A stretch of 64,000 nucleotides of DNA, taken from positions 11,011,764-11,075,763 of the forward strand of contig NW_006921532.1 of NCBI RefSeq assembly GCF_000340215.1. The letters are read 5' to 3'. The DNA is from Pseudocercospora fijiensis CIRAD86 (Eukaryota > Ascomycota > Dothideomycetes > Mycosphaerellales > Mycosphaerellaceae). Position numbers and translations under genes: made by a program. Position 1 is the stretch's first letter. Every line of letters starts with the position of its first letter. A model generated the notes under the pieces. That model ran no database searches. It had not been told where the DNA came from and saw only the letters and a program-made list of their open reading frames with translations. This document shows positions 1-12,645 of the stretch, in pieces.

Positions 1-1264
1 GTCACGGTACGACTCGCCACCGAGGTAGCGGTAGTTGTACTTATCGTCGTCGCGTGCTTTGAAGTCTTCTGGGTATCTCTCCTCAATTTCCTTATATGTG
101 AGGCCATCGCAGACACCTGAGTCCAACTCGTCGAGCGCTTTCCAACTCAGCTTTTCATAAGGAAGGAAGCGAGCTGTTTGTGCTGTGCGTTTCAGAGTCG
201 ACGTCCAGACGGTGAGAGGGCGGTCTCCGGCGGAGTTCTTGACGAGCTCTGGAAGCTTCTTGGCATACAGTTCTCCTCTAGGTGACAGATCCGCATCGCC
301 TCCGATTTGACCACCGAGATTGTACATGGATTCTCCGTGCTATACACATGCAATTATCAGCAAATTCACTCGACATGGCAGACCGACGGCTTGAACTCAC
401 CCGACTTATCCAAATTGACCTCGGCTTGATATGCAAGTTCATCAAGTAATAGACTACCCGCGACTGTAGATAGTCCTGGATCCTGTTGATAATGACTTGC
501 GAACCAACATCGATGATTTTGCAGTAAGTCAAATCTGCCTCATCTTCGTCAAGTGTCTGGTATACGCGCTCATACATCTTGATGCGCTCGCGGAAGTCCT
601 TCGCCGCCTCTTCTGGGTCCTGTCCGATGTAGTCTGGGCTCGTGGTCTTGACTTCAAGTATATTGCTCATAATAATATCCTCGCTGTCACACTTGCTCTC
701 GACGAAGAGTGTTTCAATGCCCTCCGCGTCACAGCGCTCTTTGATCCACCGCCGTCTAGCCTTGGTACTATTCGTGGCATCGAGGATGGCGATGAGGTTG
801 TCCGGCTGCTTGAACCATTTACACATATCCGCAACAGCTGCCTCGGCCGCGGCTTTTCGCAATCGCTCGCCCTCCTTGTTCGAAGTGTCGAAGAATGAGG
901 CATTCGGCTGAGGAGTCGCGGAGCGGCGGTAGTTGCCCACATTGAAGCATTTGGCTGTGATGCTGAGCCAGCCAAGGTAGCGAACAACTAAGGTCCGAAT
1001 CAGTATTTCAGCACAATCTCGGGCTAGATGTTATGTCCTACCTTTCTGAGCAATGAGACTCTTTCCCCTCGCGGGCAGCCCAACCATAACCACACATATT
1101 CTTGTATCCTCTACCTGGACCCCGACTCCGTTAGTATTGGTTGAGCTGCCTCGTGTCCGCATAGCAGGTCTCATGAAATCTCCAGCACTAGTCTTGGTCA
1201 ACTCCGGTCGGTACTGGCCCTCTACGCCATTGGTAGCGGGCGAAGAGGTAGGAGCTGGAGCCAT
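1..1264 (-). CDS. 6-phosphofructo-2-kinase / fructose-2,6-bisphosphatase (3' end cut by window edge)
   Basis: Bifunctional enzyme that makes and destroys fructose-2,6-bisphosphate, the cytosolic switch between glycolysis and gluconeogenesis. Reads as complement of exons 1042-1264, 401-987 and 1-339; the introns (988-1041, 340-400) have GT-AG ends and keep frame. Visible: a kinase P-loop GLPARGKS at residues 62-69, the kinase tail NRIQDYLQSRVVYYLMN, and the phosphatase phosphohistidine motif RHGES beginning at residue 270, with the intron falling exactly between R and H. The phosphatase part continues with WTSTLKRT and the YKEIEERYPEDF region before the window ends, leaving 383 residues. The His of RHGES is present, so the bisphosphatase is probably active. 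The start is the ATG at 1262-1264, about 60 residues before the P-loop. The extreme C-terminus lies outside the window. Confidence 0.95.
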
Positions 1265-2293
1265 AGTGACGGATCTTCTGGGGGAATTCGAGGAATGGAA
1301 GCTGTCCTAAAAATACAGCGAGAGTCTCCAGAGCCGGCTGGAAAGTGCCTCGAGTGCCCCGCAGTGGCAGTTTAGCGATGGAGAGGTGTGGAGTGCGTTT
1401 CTGTGCTTGGAGCTGGTATGCGCGCGATGTCGTGTGCTCTTCGACGTTCTCTCATCAAATGACGCATCAATTCGCAGCCTCGAGCAACGGGCCGAGGAGA
1501 AGAAGTGGTGCTCCTCGATCCCAAGGCCACAGTCTGTCTGTCTGTCGGATACGTATCGGCGAATATCGGAAGTGAGGCCATTGCCGTTGCCGTGCGTGGT
1601 GGAGATGTTGTTGACCTCGCCGTCGACACACTTACGCAGACATCACGTAAAGGACAGGGAGAAATGGCTCTCACTTACCCGCGAGTAAATGTATGTGTTG
1701 CGCTGACTCGTGCCGCCAGCAGATGACGACCGATGGTGCTCGAAAGCATGGCTATGGCCTAGAACTATCTTGTTCCTGTGCAGCCCGTGCATCACGCCAA
1801 ACGAAAGACAACGAGCGTCTCACAGCATCGCTATGAAGAGACAGGCCTGAGATGTATCAGATGGAAACAGTCAGCTCTGCCGTTGACGGAACTCCGTTAC
1901 ACCGCCTACGTGCGCCTATAAGATTGTGTTCACCTGCACGTTTATCTCTTGCTCCCGACCAGCTTGCCTTGCTTCTTGCTCCTCGGACGTCCACAAAGCA
2001 AAGCTGACGGGACTAGTATTCCCGGTGCTACGCAAACGACATCTTGTGGATGAATAAATGGTGCGTTATGGGGTCTCAATATACACCAATTTCGTCTTGA
2101 AATAGTAAGGCTTGTTTTGAAGTGAGGTTGCTCGTTACCACGTGTTATGCGCATCATGACTGCTCGAGGACATGATGGTTGCGAGACCGTGCGGTAGAGA
2201 GGAGAAGCTTGCAAGCGACCGGTTGAAGGTAAGACATTGCACAGCTCCAGCTCACATGTTGCACAGAACGAGGCATTTCCATGACTACTTCAA
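1265..2293. other. Intergenic, upstream of the PFK-2 gene
   Basis: About 1 kb between two minus-strand genes; holds the promoter and leader of the PFK-2 gene and the 3' end of the IQ-motif gene. Short frames on both strands between 1345 and 1726 overlap each other and show no recognisable domain. Nothing else seen. Confidence 0.6.
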
Positions 2294-4126
2294 CTACCTT
2301 CCATCCTGACTCTTCCTCCGAATATTCAAATCATCCATCAACTTCCCCAGACCCCTGTGTTCCTGCACCTCCTTCCTCCTCTTCCAATTATACTCAACCT
2401 GTTCCGTTGCAGTAGCAGCCGGCAAAGTCACAGGATGTAACAAATCATTCTTCCTCAAAATCTCCTTCTTCGCCTTCCTCTCCCTTCCCTCTCGCTCCGG
2501 ATGCAAAATCGCTTTCATCCCCTTCTTCGTCGTCCCATAATATTCCATCCCCAGCAAAATCTTATAAGCACTGCTGACTTTCAGATGTGATGTATCCACA
2601 CCTTGCGACTTGAGCTTCTCGATGAAGCGTTTGAAAGATTTTGTTGTCGGACGATAGTGGCCGGATAGGGGAGATAGGTATGTGAGTTGACCGTTTGTGA
2701 CGCCGATGATTCCTGCTGAGGAGATTCGGGCACCCGACAGAAAGGAGGCGTGTTGGAATGCTCCGCTAGATTTTATGCCGACGTAGAGACGTCCGACGGT
2801 GTCGGCTACGTAGATCCAAGTGCCTGGACGGACGGAGGCGCGGAGGAGGTGGTTGAGGATTGTGGCGGGTGAGACGTGGAGTTTCTTTTTCGACTTTTTC
2901 GACTTCGTTTGGGAGGTCATGCCCGCATCTGCCATATCGTGCGCAGTATGTTGCGCCATTGCGACTTCTCCTTGGTCGCTTAGTGATGATATTGAGCTGG
3001 AGGAGGATGAAGATGATGATGTTTTGTCATATTTTGTTTCTGATGACTTAATGGCGTCCTTGAACATGCCTCCTACTGTCGCCAGCTTCTGGGAGAATGA
3101 TGCATCTTCTGAGCGTTTCCTTTGGATTTCTTCATCGTTGAATCTTGGCTCGTTTGAGCCAGCTGGGACTATGCCATGCATTGAATCCTGGTATTGCTCA
3201 CTCGAAGTCGTGATCAACTCGCCATTCTTGGCCCAGCGTAGCAAGCCTTTCTCATCGACTTCAACAAGGTAGTCTTTCCGTTCTTCCTTCGACAAATAGC
3301 GAATCCGTTCTTTCTCCAGCTTTTCTCGCGAGCACATGGCGAGATCAACGTCTTTGCCATCGCCGTAGTCAAGCCAGTAGAAGAAATTTTGATTCGTCTT
3401 CTCTCTCTGCCACTGTTCATGGTAGACTGCTAAGTTCGTGCCATATCTATGCTTCGTATCGACCATCTCCAAGAAATAACGGAGATTAAGCAGCATGGAG
3501 TTCGGCACGTCTTCTTCATATGGCTTCGAACTTGACCTGTATCGACTCCGCGACGAAGAGATTGACTCTACAGACGACTGCACACCAAGAGATGTCGTGC
3601 TCTCACCAGCTCCAGCATATTCAGCAATCTCCTTGGCGCGTCTCCAATGCAGCTTGGCAGTGTCGCTGCGGTCACGCTGAAGACTGGGCTTCTGAGGAGA
3701 TGGTGTGCCGGAATAGTGAGGTGCTGTCGCACTGCGATACCGCCATTCTCGGATGACTTCTGCCCATCGAGATGAGGGATCAAGAGTTAGACCATTTAGC
3801 TGTCTTCTCTCGCGATGGCCACGATAGGCTCGCTGAATCAGCCTGGCTGCGTCCTGTTCTTCGGCCGTGTGTTGATGGTATTTGCGATCGATTTCTTGTT
3901 CTTTGCGAAGCTGTATGTGTGAGATTCTCCGAACCTCTGCAGACGTTGGTCTGATAAGAGCGTCTAGGTATTCTTTGTGCGATCTTGCTCGTGGGCGTGC
4001 AGAAGGCTGCGGAACGAGGCGAGCATTCTCATCGTCCACCGCTGACGGTGTCAAGCTCACATCGGTCTCCATTGTTTTCGCAGCCTTAGTATGCAATGTG
4101 AGTATTTCAACTGTCTGCAGCGTCAT
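2294..4126 (-). CDS. IQ calmodulin-binding motif protein, IQM-like
   Basis: Intronless 610-residue protein. A canonical IQ motif (IQxxxRGxxxR) lies at residues 97-107, so calmodulin binding is likely. Downstream are blocks reminiscent of plant IQM proteins: FFYWLDYGDGKDVDL, a cysteine/lysine-rich stretch leading to RYLSKEERKDYLVEV, and near the C-terminus the block LSPLSGHYRPT. A low-complexity Ser run and a basic KSKKSKKK patch separate the two conserved regions. I know of no enzymatic activity for the family; a calcium-signalling role is inference from the IQ motif. ATG at 4124-4126 is the first in frame; a second Met at residue 19 (ATG 4070-4072) is an equally plausible start because the first 18 residues show nothing conserved. 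No signal peptide or membrane span. Confidence 0.8.
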   Translation of the reverse strand: MTLQTVEILTLHTKAAKTMETDVSLTPSAVDDENARLVPQPSARPRARSHKEYLDALIRPTSAEVRRISHIQLRKEQEIDRKYHQHTAEEQDAARLIQRAYRGHRERRQLNGLTLDPSSRWAEVIREWRYRSATAPHYSGTPSPQKPSLQRDRSDTAKLHWRRAKEIAEYAGAGESTTSLGVQSSVESISSSRSRYRSSSKPYEEDVPNSMLLNLRYFLEMVDTKHRYGTNLAVYHEQWQREKTNQNFFYWLDYGDGKDVDLAMCSREKLEKERIRYLSKEERKDYLVEVDEKGLLRWAKNGELITTSSEQYQDSMHGIVPAGSNEPRFNDEEIQRKRSEDASFSQKLATVGGMFKDAIKSSETKYDKTSSSSSSSSSISSLSDQGEVAMAQHTAHDMADAGMTSQTKSKKSKKKLHVSPATILNHLLRASVRPGTWIYVADTVGRLYVGIKSSGAFQHASFLSGARISSAGIIGVTNGQLTYLSPLSGHYRPTTKSFKRFIEKLKSQGVDTSHLKVSSAYKILLGMEYYGTTKKGMKAILHPEREGRERKAKKEILRKNDLLHPVTLPAATATEQVEYNWKRRKEVQEHRGLGKLMDDLNIRRKSQDGR

Positions 4127-4653
4127 AGTCCACGTCAGTGCGGATCAAATTCTGGAATCTGTGAAAAGGCGAGCTGTGCATGGCTTGGTGGTACCACAAG
4201 ACTGGCTGGCTGAATATGGCTTTGTGGCTCCAAGTACGCGTTTGGTCAGCAGAGTTCGTCGACCTCACCTGAAGATGCGCCCCCAGAACCAACCAGGGAT
4301 TGCGCTTTCCTGGAGCCTGGAGGCTGTGCAGAAATATCGATTGCTTCGTGAATCGTGACCAAGCGGCCTCTGGTGTGTCCTAGTTTGTAGACGAATGATT
4401 CTCGCCTTGAACACTGCCCAGCGAGACAGATGCGCAGGCACGCAGCCCAGGACCAAAGGATGAGCAGGGGTGTGAACGAGATATAGTGCGGAATTGGAGC
4501 GTGGAAGGCCTGGAGTCCGACTGGGTAGAGCTCTGAAGAGCAGTATGGCACGCAAGATAGCAAAAGACCAAGCGCACTCTCTGTTGTCCCCGCCGCCAGT
4601 ACCTAACGTTACGCATTGCGGACCTCATTTCACTTCAATGCCACACTTTTTCT
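4127..4653. other. Intergenic, upstream of IQ-motif gene
   Basis: About 530 bp of normal-composition DNA ending at the target duplication of the large MULE insertion. Holds the promoter of the IQ-motif gene. Overlapping short frames on the minus strand (4246-4628) show no domain. Confidence 0.5.
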
Positions 4654-4661
4654 CCTCAATA
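4654..4661. repeat. 8-bp target-site duplication, left (CCTCAATA)
   Basis: CCTCAATA directly abuts the left terminal inverted repeat; the same 8 bases follow the right one at 15000-15007. This fixes the ends of the 10.3-kb insertion. Confidence 0.85.
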
Positions 4662-4708
4662 GGGTTTGTATAAATGGCGGATAGAAAAATTTTAGATGGC
4701 GGATTCAC
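4662..4708. repeat. MULE-1 left terminal inverted repeat
   Basis: Pairs with 14952-14999. Contains two ATGGCGGAT copies (around 4674-4682 and 4695-4703) separated by an A/T-rich spacer, likely transposase contact sites by analogy. Confidence 0.8.
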
Positions 4709-5946
4709 ACCCGGGTATACCCGCACTGAACTTCAGCTTTATAACTCAACCTCTTTATAGCTACATTTCGCGATAATAACAATACCTATTAATACGTAGT
4801 AAAGTGCGATATAGGTCTATACTATTAGATCTTAATATATAATTTTTTTCGTAATAATACTACGTATTATAGTTAATTAGTAATGAAGGGGGGCTAGCTT
4901 TAGCTAAGCTCGAAGTTCCGCTATTATAGTAACTTAATTTAAGCCGTTTCTATCGCTAGGGCGAGTTAGAAACTCGTTACGAGCTTGCTACGACCGTAGA
5001 TACACGTTTACCCGTAGGTATAGCTCTCTTTGCTCTACCTGTCCTCCTTAATTTAGTACAAACCCCTACGTAGCTAGAGGAGCCGTAGAGGGCTAGTAGC
5101 TAGCGTAGTAGGTAGATTAGGGTAGGTGTTGCTACTAGAGCCTCTCTCGAGCCTAAGGGTTACCTTAAGGCTAATACGACTATATATAACCGTTCCCTGC
5201 CTATACTCTATTATAGCCTTAATTTAGTAGCATTTGTAGGTACATAGGAGCACGTAGAGGGGGCAGAGGCATCGCGTAGTATATAGGAGGTTAATTTAGA
5301 AGGGCGTATTAAAGCTGTTAGTTAGTAAGCTGTCCTTACTAGACCTATTGCTATAGAAGGGCATTAATCTGCTGTTACTAAGCCTATATTATCTTTATTA
5401 TCTCGCTATTGCCGCTGTCTATAGCCTCCGGCTCTATCGCTATTATCGCTACTATCGTTAATAGCCTTATCGTAGCTAGATCTATATTATTATAGACGTA
5501 GTTAGCGCTATAGTAATAGACAGTATAGTATCTATTAGAGCCTGTCTTGCCCTTCTTATAGCCGTAGGCTATACCGCCGTAGTAACGGTTCTTTGTCTTC
5601 TAATAACTGTAACCCTTCTTTAACTAAGTTAATTAAGTCGGAGTATATAATTAAATTAGACAAATAGGGTCGCCGTTACGGCAAGCCTATTAAGTCGCTA
5701 AAGGAGCGTAATTAGGGTATATATATTCGTGCCTAGAAGAGTCTCTTTAGGTGCTATATTCGCTAGTATTTATAGCGTAAGAAAGCTGTGCCCTTAACTG
5801 TCGCTTATATCGTCGCACCTGCGGATCGAAGAGCCGCTATCTATCGCCTTCTATATACAAAGCCATACTAGGCTTTCGATAGAAAGGGTCGAAGAGGTCC
5901 GGCTTTACGAGCGTTCGGCTATTAAGAAGGGACTTAATCTTATAGC

Positions 5947-5951
5947 TATAT
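5947..5951. repeat. 5-bp target duplication of Gypsy-1 (TATAT), left copy
   Basis: TATAT immediately precedes the left LTR; the same five bases follow the right LTR at 12954-12958. Low complexity, but in exactly the expected place. Confidence 0.7.
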
Positions 5952-6259
5952 TGTAAGAAAATAGGTATATAGCAACGTATAGAACACCCTCTACTAATCG
6001 CCGTAGTAGAAAGTAGAACTAAACCGTGCCTTTCTTAGAACAGGGTAGAGCGACTACTATTAACTAGGCCTAGTACGGATAGTATATCTGCCGTACTAGC
6101 TATTAAGTATATCCGTACGAGTAATCGAGTATTACGCGTATACGCTAAGCAAGCTTATCGCTAGCGCGGCTGCATCGTACTGCACGTAATAACATTACAT
6201 AATTGTTATATAGGCTTACTAAGGCAGGATAGGAGACTTTACTTGCTTAGGTTCTTATA
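5952..6259 (-). repeat. Gypsy-1 LTR (3' LTR in coding sense)
   Basis: 308 bp, plus strand starts TGTAAGAA and ends TTCTTATA, consistent with original TG...CA ends and inverted TGTAAGAA/TTCTTACA termini with RIP converting CA to TA. Confidence 0.9.
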
Positions 6260-6649
6260 ATTATCTCCTTCCCCCGGTATAGCTATCCTAGCTATAGGGC
6301 AATATAGTAAATTATACTATTTCTTATACTCTGCGCTGCACTTGCGCGTCTTATACGTACCTATCGCTAGGCTGTAGTTGCTAGGTACGTTATAATCTGC
6401 CTCGTAGTTGCTTGTTTGTTTATAGATTTAAAGCGCGGCTGCTTCTAGTACTAACTAGAAGTTGCCTAAATTTCTAAGAACGCGGTAGCTACGCGAGCGC
6501 CGAGAACGCAAGCTGTCCGAAAGCGAGGCAAGTATTTAAAGCATTCGAAGCCCGCTTAAAAACTTCTTCTTTTTCTAAGCGCTCCGAATACTACCCGCCT
6601 GCCTTCCGCCTACTCCCCTTTTACGCCCCCCTAGTATTACTTAAAGATT

Positions 6650-7560
6650 TTTCTTTTTTAAACATCTATCTAAAAAAACATTACTAGTATAGCTACTCCT
6701 TCGCGTACCTTAGGTAAGCGCGCCGTAGGCGTACCGCCCTCGATACCTACTACGCCTACCTAGCGCCTACTAAAAGTCCTAGAGGGCTATACTCGTTGCT
6801 TTAGGTATATAATAGCTAATAGTACGTTTTCTCGCCCCTTACTACGTATACGCGCTTCGTAACTAACTCGCTTTAGATAACCTATCTAAGCTCTACGTAG
6901 GCGGCAATATAGACCCTACTACTAAGCGTAACTATAATTGCTACCGTAGTAGCTACTATACCTATACTTCTATTACGGTATACGCGTTCGTAGCGCTACT
7001 AGCGCGTATTCGCGCTATACGCGCTACGCGCGACCTTTACGATCTAGACGGCTACGACTCCGTCGAGGAGTCTAACGAGGCCTTAAAGGCACTCTAGGCT
7101 AACCTAGACGCTATCGTTGCACGTAGGTTTCTTATACGCTCCGCTTACGCTTTGTATACTAACCTCCTTATTAGTTATCCTATCTACGCTCGACGCCTTC
7201 TATATTAATAAGAATAAGGTAACCCTAGGCGGCAAAGCCTTAGCCTATAAGAGGGCCGCTAGCGGGTCCCTTACGGATATTAACCTATTAGGTGCCCTTA
7301 AGAATATCGGCACTAACTTAGCTAGATTAGTAGAGATCGGTTGTTAGGTATAGTTTTTCCTATAGCCTCGTCTTACCTGCGCTTCGTATGCTAACTATAC
7401 TAGAACCTCGCCTAGCGCGTTAGCGCTAAGGCCGTCGCTACTATCGATACCGCTATAGGTATCGAGGCTAAGGACGAAGAGGAAGAGTCTAAGAATAAGT
7501 AGAGTAGGCGGCTCGCCGTCGGCGCGCTTGCGCGGCGCTACCTTTATATACGCTAGGCCG
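6650..7560 (+). pseudogene. Antisense degraded reading frame in the 3' region of Gypsy-1
   Basis: Plus-strand sequence opposite to pol, between the chromodomain and the 3' LTR. One frame reads DLYDLDGYDSVEESNEALKA near 7040 and continues through a short open stretch; further on, another frame reads about VATIDTAIGIEAKDEEEE near 7440-7490. Interruptions are mostly TAG codons that RIP would make from CAG or TGG. A pyrimidine-rich, promoter-like stretch lies just upstream (6580-6660). I do not recognise a family. It may be an extra antisense ORF of the element, a captured host fragment, or chance coding-like composition. Confidence 0.35.
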
Positions 7561-7639
7561 ATAGGCCTTTTTTAGTAGCGAAACGAGTACGTATTTACTA
7601 CTTTTTTCAAGTTTCATTTTCTTTTGTTTTAATTACTGC

Positions 7640-10600
7640 CTGCGCTTACGCTTCGCTTAAGCTTCGAACTCGTCTAACGCTATAGAATCTTTAATATAAA
7701 TAGCTAGCTCCTAAGTGTTGTATTCTTTAGGCTAACCTCGCTACTTAATAAGGTAGTACGCCTTCCGCTTCTTTATCTTCTTTGCTACGATTGTTTCTAC
7801 CTACTACTTATCGCCTTTAGCGATAGGTATACTTACCTTATACTCCTCGCTATCGCGCCTATACTAAGGCTCGAGGAGGGAAATATAGAAAACATTGTAG
7901 ATCTTCGTGCTTAACGGCAGTGCTAGGCGGTACGCCTACGCTCTAACTACGTTAATAATACAGAAAGGCCCTATATACTTCGGGCTAAGTTTCTTCTTTA
8001 GGACATCTAAGCTAATATTCTTTGTCGACAGCAAGACTAGGTTACCTATACTATATGTCTTAGTAGTATAGTATATATTATATTGCTTTGCCTAGTATTC
8101 TGCTGCTTTCTACTAGCGTTCCGTAAGCGTTTTATATACTTATCGCAGTTGCTCCGCAGCGTCGATAGCTGCTAGTACCCTTCCCTTAGTTAGCTCGTTC
8201 CGAGCTAGCAGCTTATTTACGCTCGGCATTAAATTAGGGTTAAAGCCGTAGAGCATCTTAAAGAGGCTTATACGCAACGTAGGATAAATGCTATTATTAT
8301 AGGCGAACTCTGCCTAAGGCAACATTTTAGCCTAATTATCCTAGTTCTTAGAGCAATAGTATCGTAGGTATTACTCGAGGGTCTAGTTCGCGCGTTCGGT
8401 TTGCCTATTAGTCTAAGGATAGAAGGCTATACTAAGCCTGCGCTTTATATACGCTTCGAAGCAGAAGTCGCTCTAAAACTAGCTAGTAAATAGCGATCTA
8501 CGATCGCTAACAATGCCTAATAGCACTCTAAAACGCCTAATTACCTCCCTTTAAAGGATATCCGCGAGTTCTACTACTATACACTTCTTCGTCGTTAGGA
8601 TAAAGAGGCTTATCTTCGTATAGCGGTCGACTATTACAAGGATCGCAGTATATACGTAGGCACCGAGCTTGCTCGGCGGGAGATCGGTAATAAAGTCTAT
8701 CGTTAATTCTTACTATAGTCGGGTTAGTATAGGTAGCGTAGCGAGCTCGCTATATAGGCGATAGCGCTTCGCCTTCGACTATTAACAAATTCTATAGGTA
8801 TAGATATAGGCCGTAATATCCTCGGCTATCTTCGGCTAGAAGTACTTTTAGTATATTAGGTCTATAGTTTTAGCTATACTAAAGTGTCTAGCTAAAGGGT
8901 CGTCGTAGTATATACGTATTAGCTACGTACGTAATGCGTAGTCCTTAGGGACATATAGCGTATCGCCGTAGTAAATAAAGTTACTACGACGAGAATAGCT
9001 AGGCGGGAGGTTAGAACTACTTAACGAGGCTAAGCCACCCGACGGTAAGCTTGTCTCGTATAAGCCTCCTCCTCTCGCTTACTTTAGCTATTACAAAGTA
9101 CGTACGAAACTAAGGATTATATTAGGCGTCTCGTAGTAGGGCCTATTATTCCTAACGATAGTAGCCGCTACTCTTACGGGACTGCTAATAAAATCCTTAC
9201 GTTCCGCTAGCGCTATACTAGCGTCTCGTATCCCTATATATATAATAGAGATACGTTTTATAATCGGCTCGATATCCTTAGGTAGATTTAACTATAGAGC
9301 TAGTTTCGACTGCAATATAGGGAGAAGGTTGTTTACTGCCTGCGACTCGCTCTCGTAGTCGCTACGTCGTAAAGGCGTATCGGCTAGATTTCGCTTACTA
9401 GCCCGATGTTTAATAGTAAAGTTAAAAGGTGCAAGGAAGGTCGCCTATCTTACCTGCCTTCCGACGAGCTGCTTTATCTTTATAAAGCCTTTAAGATTAG
9501 CGTAGTCGACAACTACGCGGGTCGTATACTAAGCGCTGTCGAGGTACGGGCGCTAATACTTAAAGGACTCGATAACCGCTAGGAGCTCCTAGTTATAGGT
9601 CTTATAATTTGTCTCGGCTAGGACTATTTTCCGTAACTAGAAGGTAATAGGGTACTAATTCCTATCTTCGCTCTATTATAATATAATTCCTGCTAAGGCA
9701 AACGCAGAGGCATCGGTCTCGATATATAGGGGCTTCGTAGGATTATAGTGTCGCAATATCGAGACCGAGCTAAAAGTAGCTTTTAGCTAGCGGAACGCTT
9801 ACTCCTCGCTTTCGCCCTACGGGACCTGCCCTAGCTTTCGGCTATTTACGGCTCCTTTCGACAGGGCGGTTAGTAGTATAACGATCCGGGAGTAATTAGG
9901 GATAAACCTTCGGTAGAAGTTACAGAATCTAAGGAAGGATTAAACCTCCTTTAGCGTTAATAGGCGAGGCTATTCGGTAATAGCGTTTACCCTGCGCTAA
10001 TCTATCGATACGCCTTCGGTACTAACGATAAACCCTAGGAATTCGACTTCTTTCTTCTAGAAGGAACATTTCTTTCTATTCGTATATAAGGCGAACTTCC
10101 GGAGCCGCGTAAGGATAGCGCGTACGTCTCGTACGTAGTCCTCTTGCGTTTTGCTATAGATAAGAATGTCGTTAAGGTAGACGATATAGCAAATGTTAAT
10201 AAGGCTAGCTAATGCCCTATTAATATATCCTTAGAACGTAGTAGGGGCATTAGTAAGCCTAAAAGGCATTACCTTATACTCGAAGTGCCCGTACCGCGTA
10301 CGGAACGTAGTCTTCTACTCGTCGCCTCGCTTAATATAGATGCGGTAATATGTATCCTAAAGGTCTAAGGATATATACTATTCGGCGTCCTTAAGCCTAT
10401 TAAGCGTTTCGCTAATAAAAGGCAGGGGGTAACGATTTTTAATAGTAATCTCGTTTAGCCCCCTATAATCGACGTAGAGTCTTAGACTGCTATCCTTCTT
10501 TAGTACGAATAGGATCGGCGTACCTGCCTCGCTTATACTAAGCTAGATCTAATCGTTGTCTAAGGCTAAGCTTAGGTAATTACGAAGGTCGCTAAGCTCT

Positions 10601-12600
10601 CTTCCTAAAGAATAGTAGAGAGGTTTATATAGCGGCTTCGTTCCGGGGATTAGGTCGATCGTATACTCTACGTCTTTAGGGAGCTTGCGTCTCGCTTTGG
10701 GCGTTATTATAAAGACGTCTTCGAAGTCTTTAAATTCTTCTAGCAAGGAGGAACCTTTAGCGATATCGCGGAGCTAGCGAACGCTAATTGTATATACGTA
10801 TAGGGCGTTACGTATATCCTTCTAGAATTCCTATAGTTCTCGTACGCGTATCGAACGCGCTACGGCTTCGTTCCTATAGGTCTAGGCATCTGTCGAGCTA
10901 TCGACGATTACCTTTTAATCGCGCCTCTAAGGCCTGCTAAGAATAATATTAGGGAGGGGCATCTCGAAAGCGTAGAACACTCCGGTAGTAATACGTTCTT
11001 AGCCTATAGAGTCGGCGATCCGCAAGCGCAAATAATACGCTCCGTAGTAGTATCCTCGGTCGCCCTAGAAACTATCGGCACTAGGTAGTATAGTATTAAC
11101 AATCCGCTAAGGCTAGTATCGTAGAACGAATTCTTAAGATACTATATTAATGTTAGCAGCATTATCTAATAAGTATTCGACAGACACTTCCCCTTCTTAC
11201 GTAACAATTGCTCCGCGTACGCGTCCTATAGGTACTACTACTACTAAGCTACTTAGTTGAGATTCCGTACCTATCCCTAGCTCTTAGGAGGTGCCTTGTC
11301 TTTTCCCTTAGCCTTCGAGTCGTTCTTCTTCTCTTTAGCGTTAGCGGCTACCTTACGTACCGTAAGGTTATCGTCTTTCTAGAGATAGCGGTTCGGGTAC
11401 GCGTTCTTATAATAGCCTTTCTAGCGATAGCTATAATACTCGACCTTGCTAATATTATACCTGCCTTACGAGTTATCGCCCTTCGTATACTTTCCGCCTG
11501 CGCTACGGTCGCGATTTAACTGCTATTTATAGGCCTAACTATCAGATCGACGCTTCTTGCCTTTACTACCTCTAGTTTTATCGTAGTTACGATCCTTGCG
11601 TTTACTAGACGGCTTATTAGGGGTCTCGATGCGCGTCGCAAGCTCTACGAGTTCGTAACGCGTCGTTAGCACTATATAGTATTTAATAATTGCGCTGCGA
11701 ATCGCCGGCTAGAGTTTAACGAGGAGATAGCGGATCCTATACTCCTCGCTATAGTCGCTAAGTTAATCTTCGAGCACTACGAGCTTAAGGGCAAAGCTTT
11801 AGACTAACTGTCCCTTACGCTAACGGGCCGCCTTATACTCGAGGGTTACGTCTAGTATGCGGTTTATAGGGTCCCCGACGCAGTCCTAATAGAAGGTTTT
11901 AAAGTCCTAGTAGGTATAATTTTGTAGGTCCTTAAGGCTGTTTTTATTATACTATCGCTCCTACGCATTGCCTACGAGGTATATAATACTATAAAGCACC
12001 TTGCTTTCGTCTATATAATAAGTAGCTCCGAACAGTATAAAGGTAATAGAAAGTTCTCTAAGGAATCGCCTCGACTCCTTAATTGTATCGCCTTTAAAGG
12101 GCTTAGGTTCCTTTAGGCGAGGCTTAATAGCCGCAAGACTAGCGACTACGTAGCTTATACTAAGTATAGGGGCTACGCTTAGCGCACTTCTAGAAAGAGG
12201 TAGTCGATACGAGACAGATTTAGCTCTCTAAGATTTAGGCCTCTAAATCGACTTGTTAGCTAATTCTTTCTCGTCCTTATCGTCGTCGTCGCCTAAGGAT
12301 AGAGTTGTTATAGGACCCTCGCCGGTAGTACCGCTACTCGGAGCTAGCGCATCGCCTACGTCCCTAAGGGCATAAAGACGCGCATTCTCTCGCTTAGCTT
12401 CTTAAGCCTAGACTTCTAGCCTAAGCACTTCTTACTTAGCTAGAAATCGTTCGAGCCGTAGGCGGGTCGCTTCCTAGCGCGCCTAATGTTCGGCCTCGTA
12501 TTATTATATCGCTACGTCGTTTTCTAATGCTATAGGCGCTCCTAATGTATTATTTTGCGCGTTTCCCGCGCCCGGCGCGTTCGGATCGCTTGCGTTTATC
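7640..12600 (-). pseudogene. Gypsy-1 gag-pol, inactivated
   Basis: From 5' to 3' in the coding sense: a Gag CCHC knuckle at about 11405-11465 in which the expected Cys positions now read Tyr (YYSYR, KGYYKNAY); protease region; reverse transcriptase with DVEYTIDLIPGTKPLYKPLY at 10549-10746; the YxDD box at about 10160-10185, which reads YLNDILIYS, so the first catalytic Asp is Asn (codon at 10171-10173); integrase; and a chromodomain with AYYLIK and PKEYNT blocks at 7680-7780. Dozens of TAG/TAA codons replace Gln and Trp. Not functional. Confidence 0.85.
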
Positions 12601-12645
12601 TTTCGGGGTTCTATAGGCCGCTACGAAGGGTAGACAGTTTAGAAC

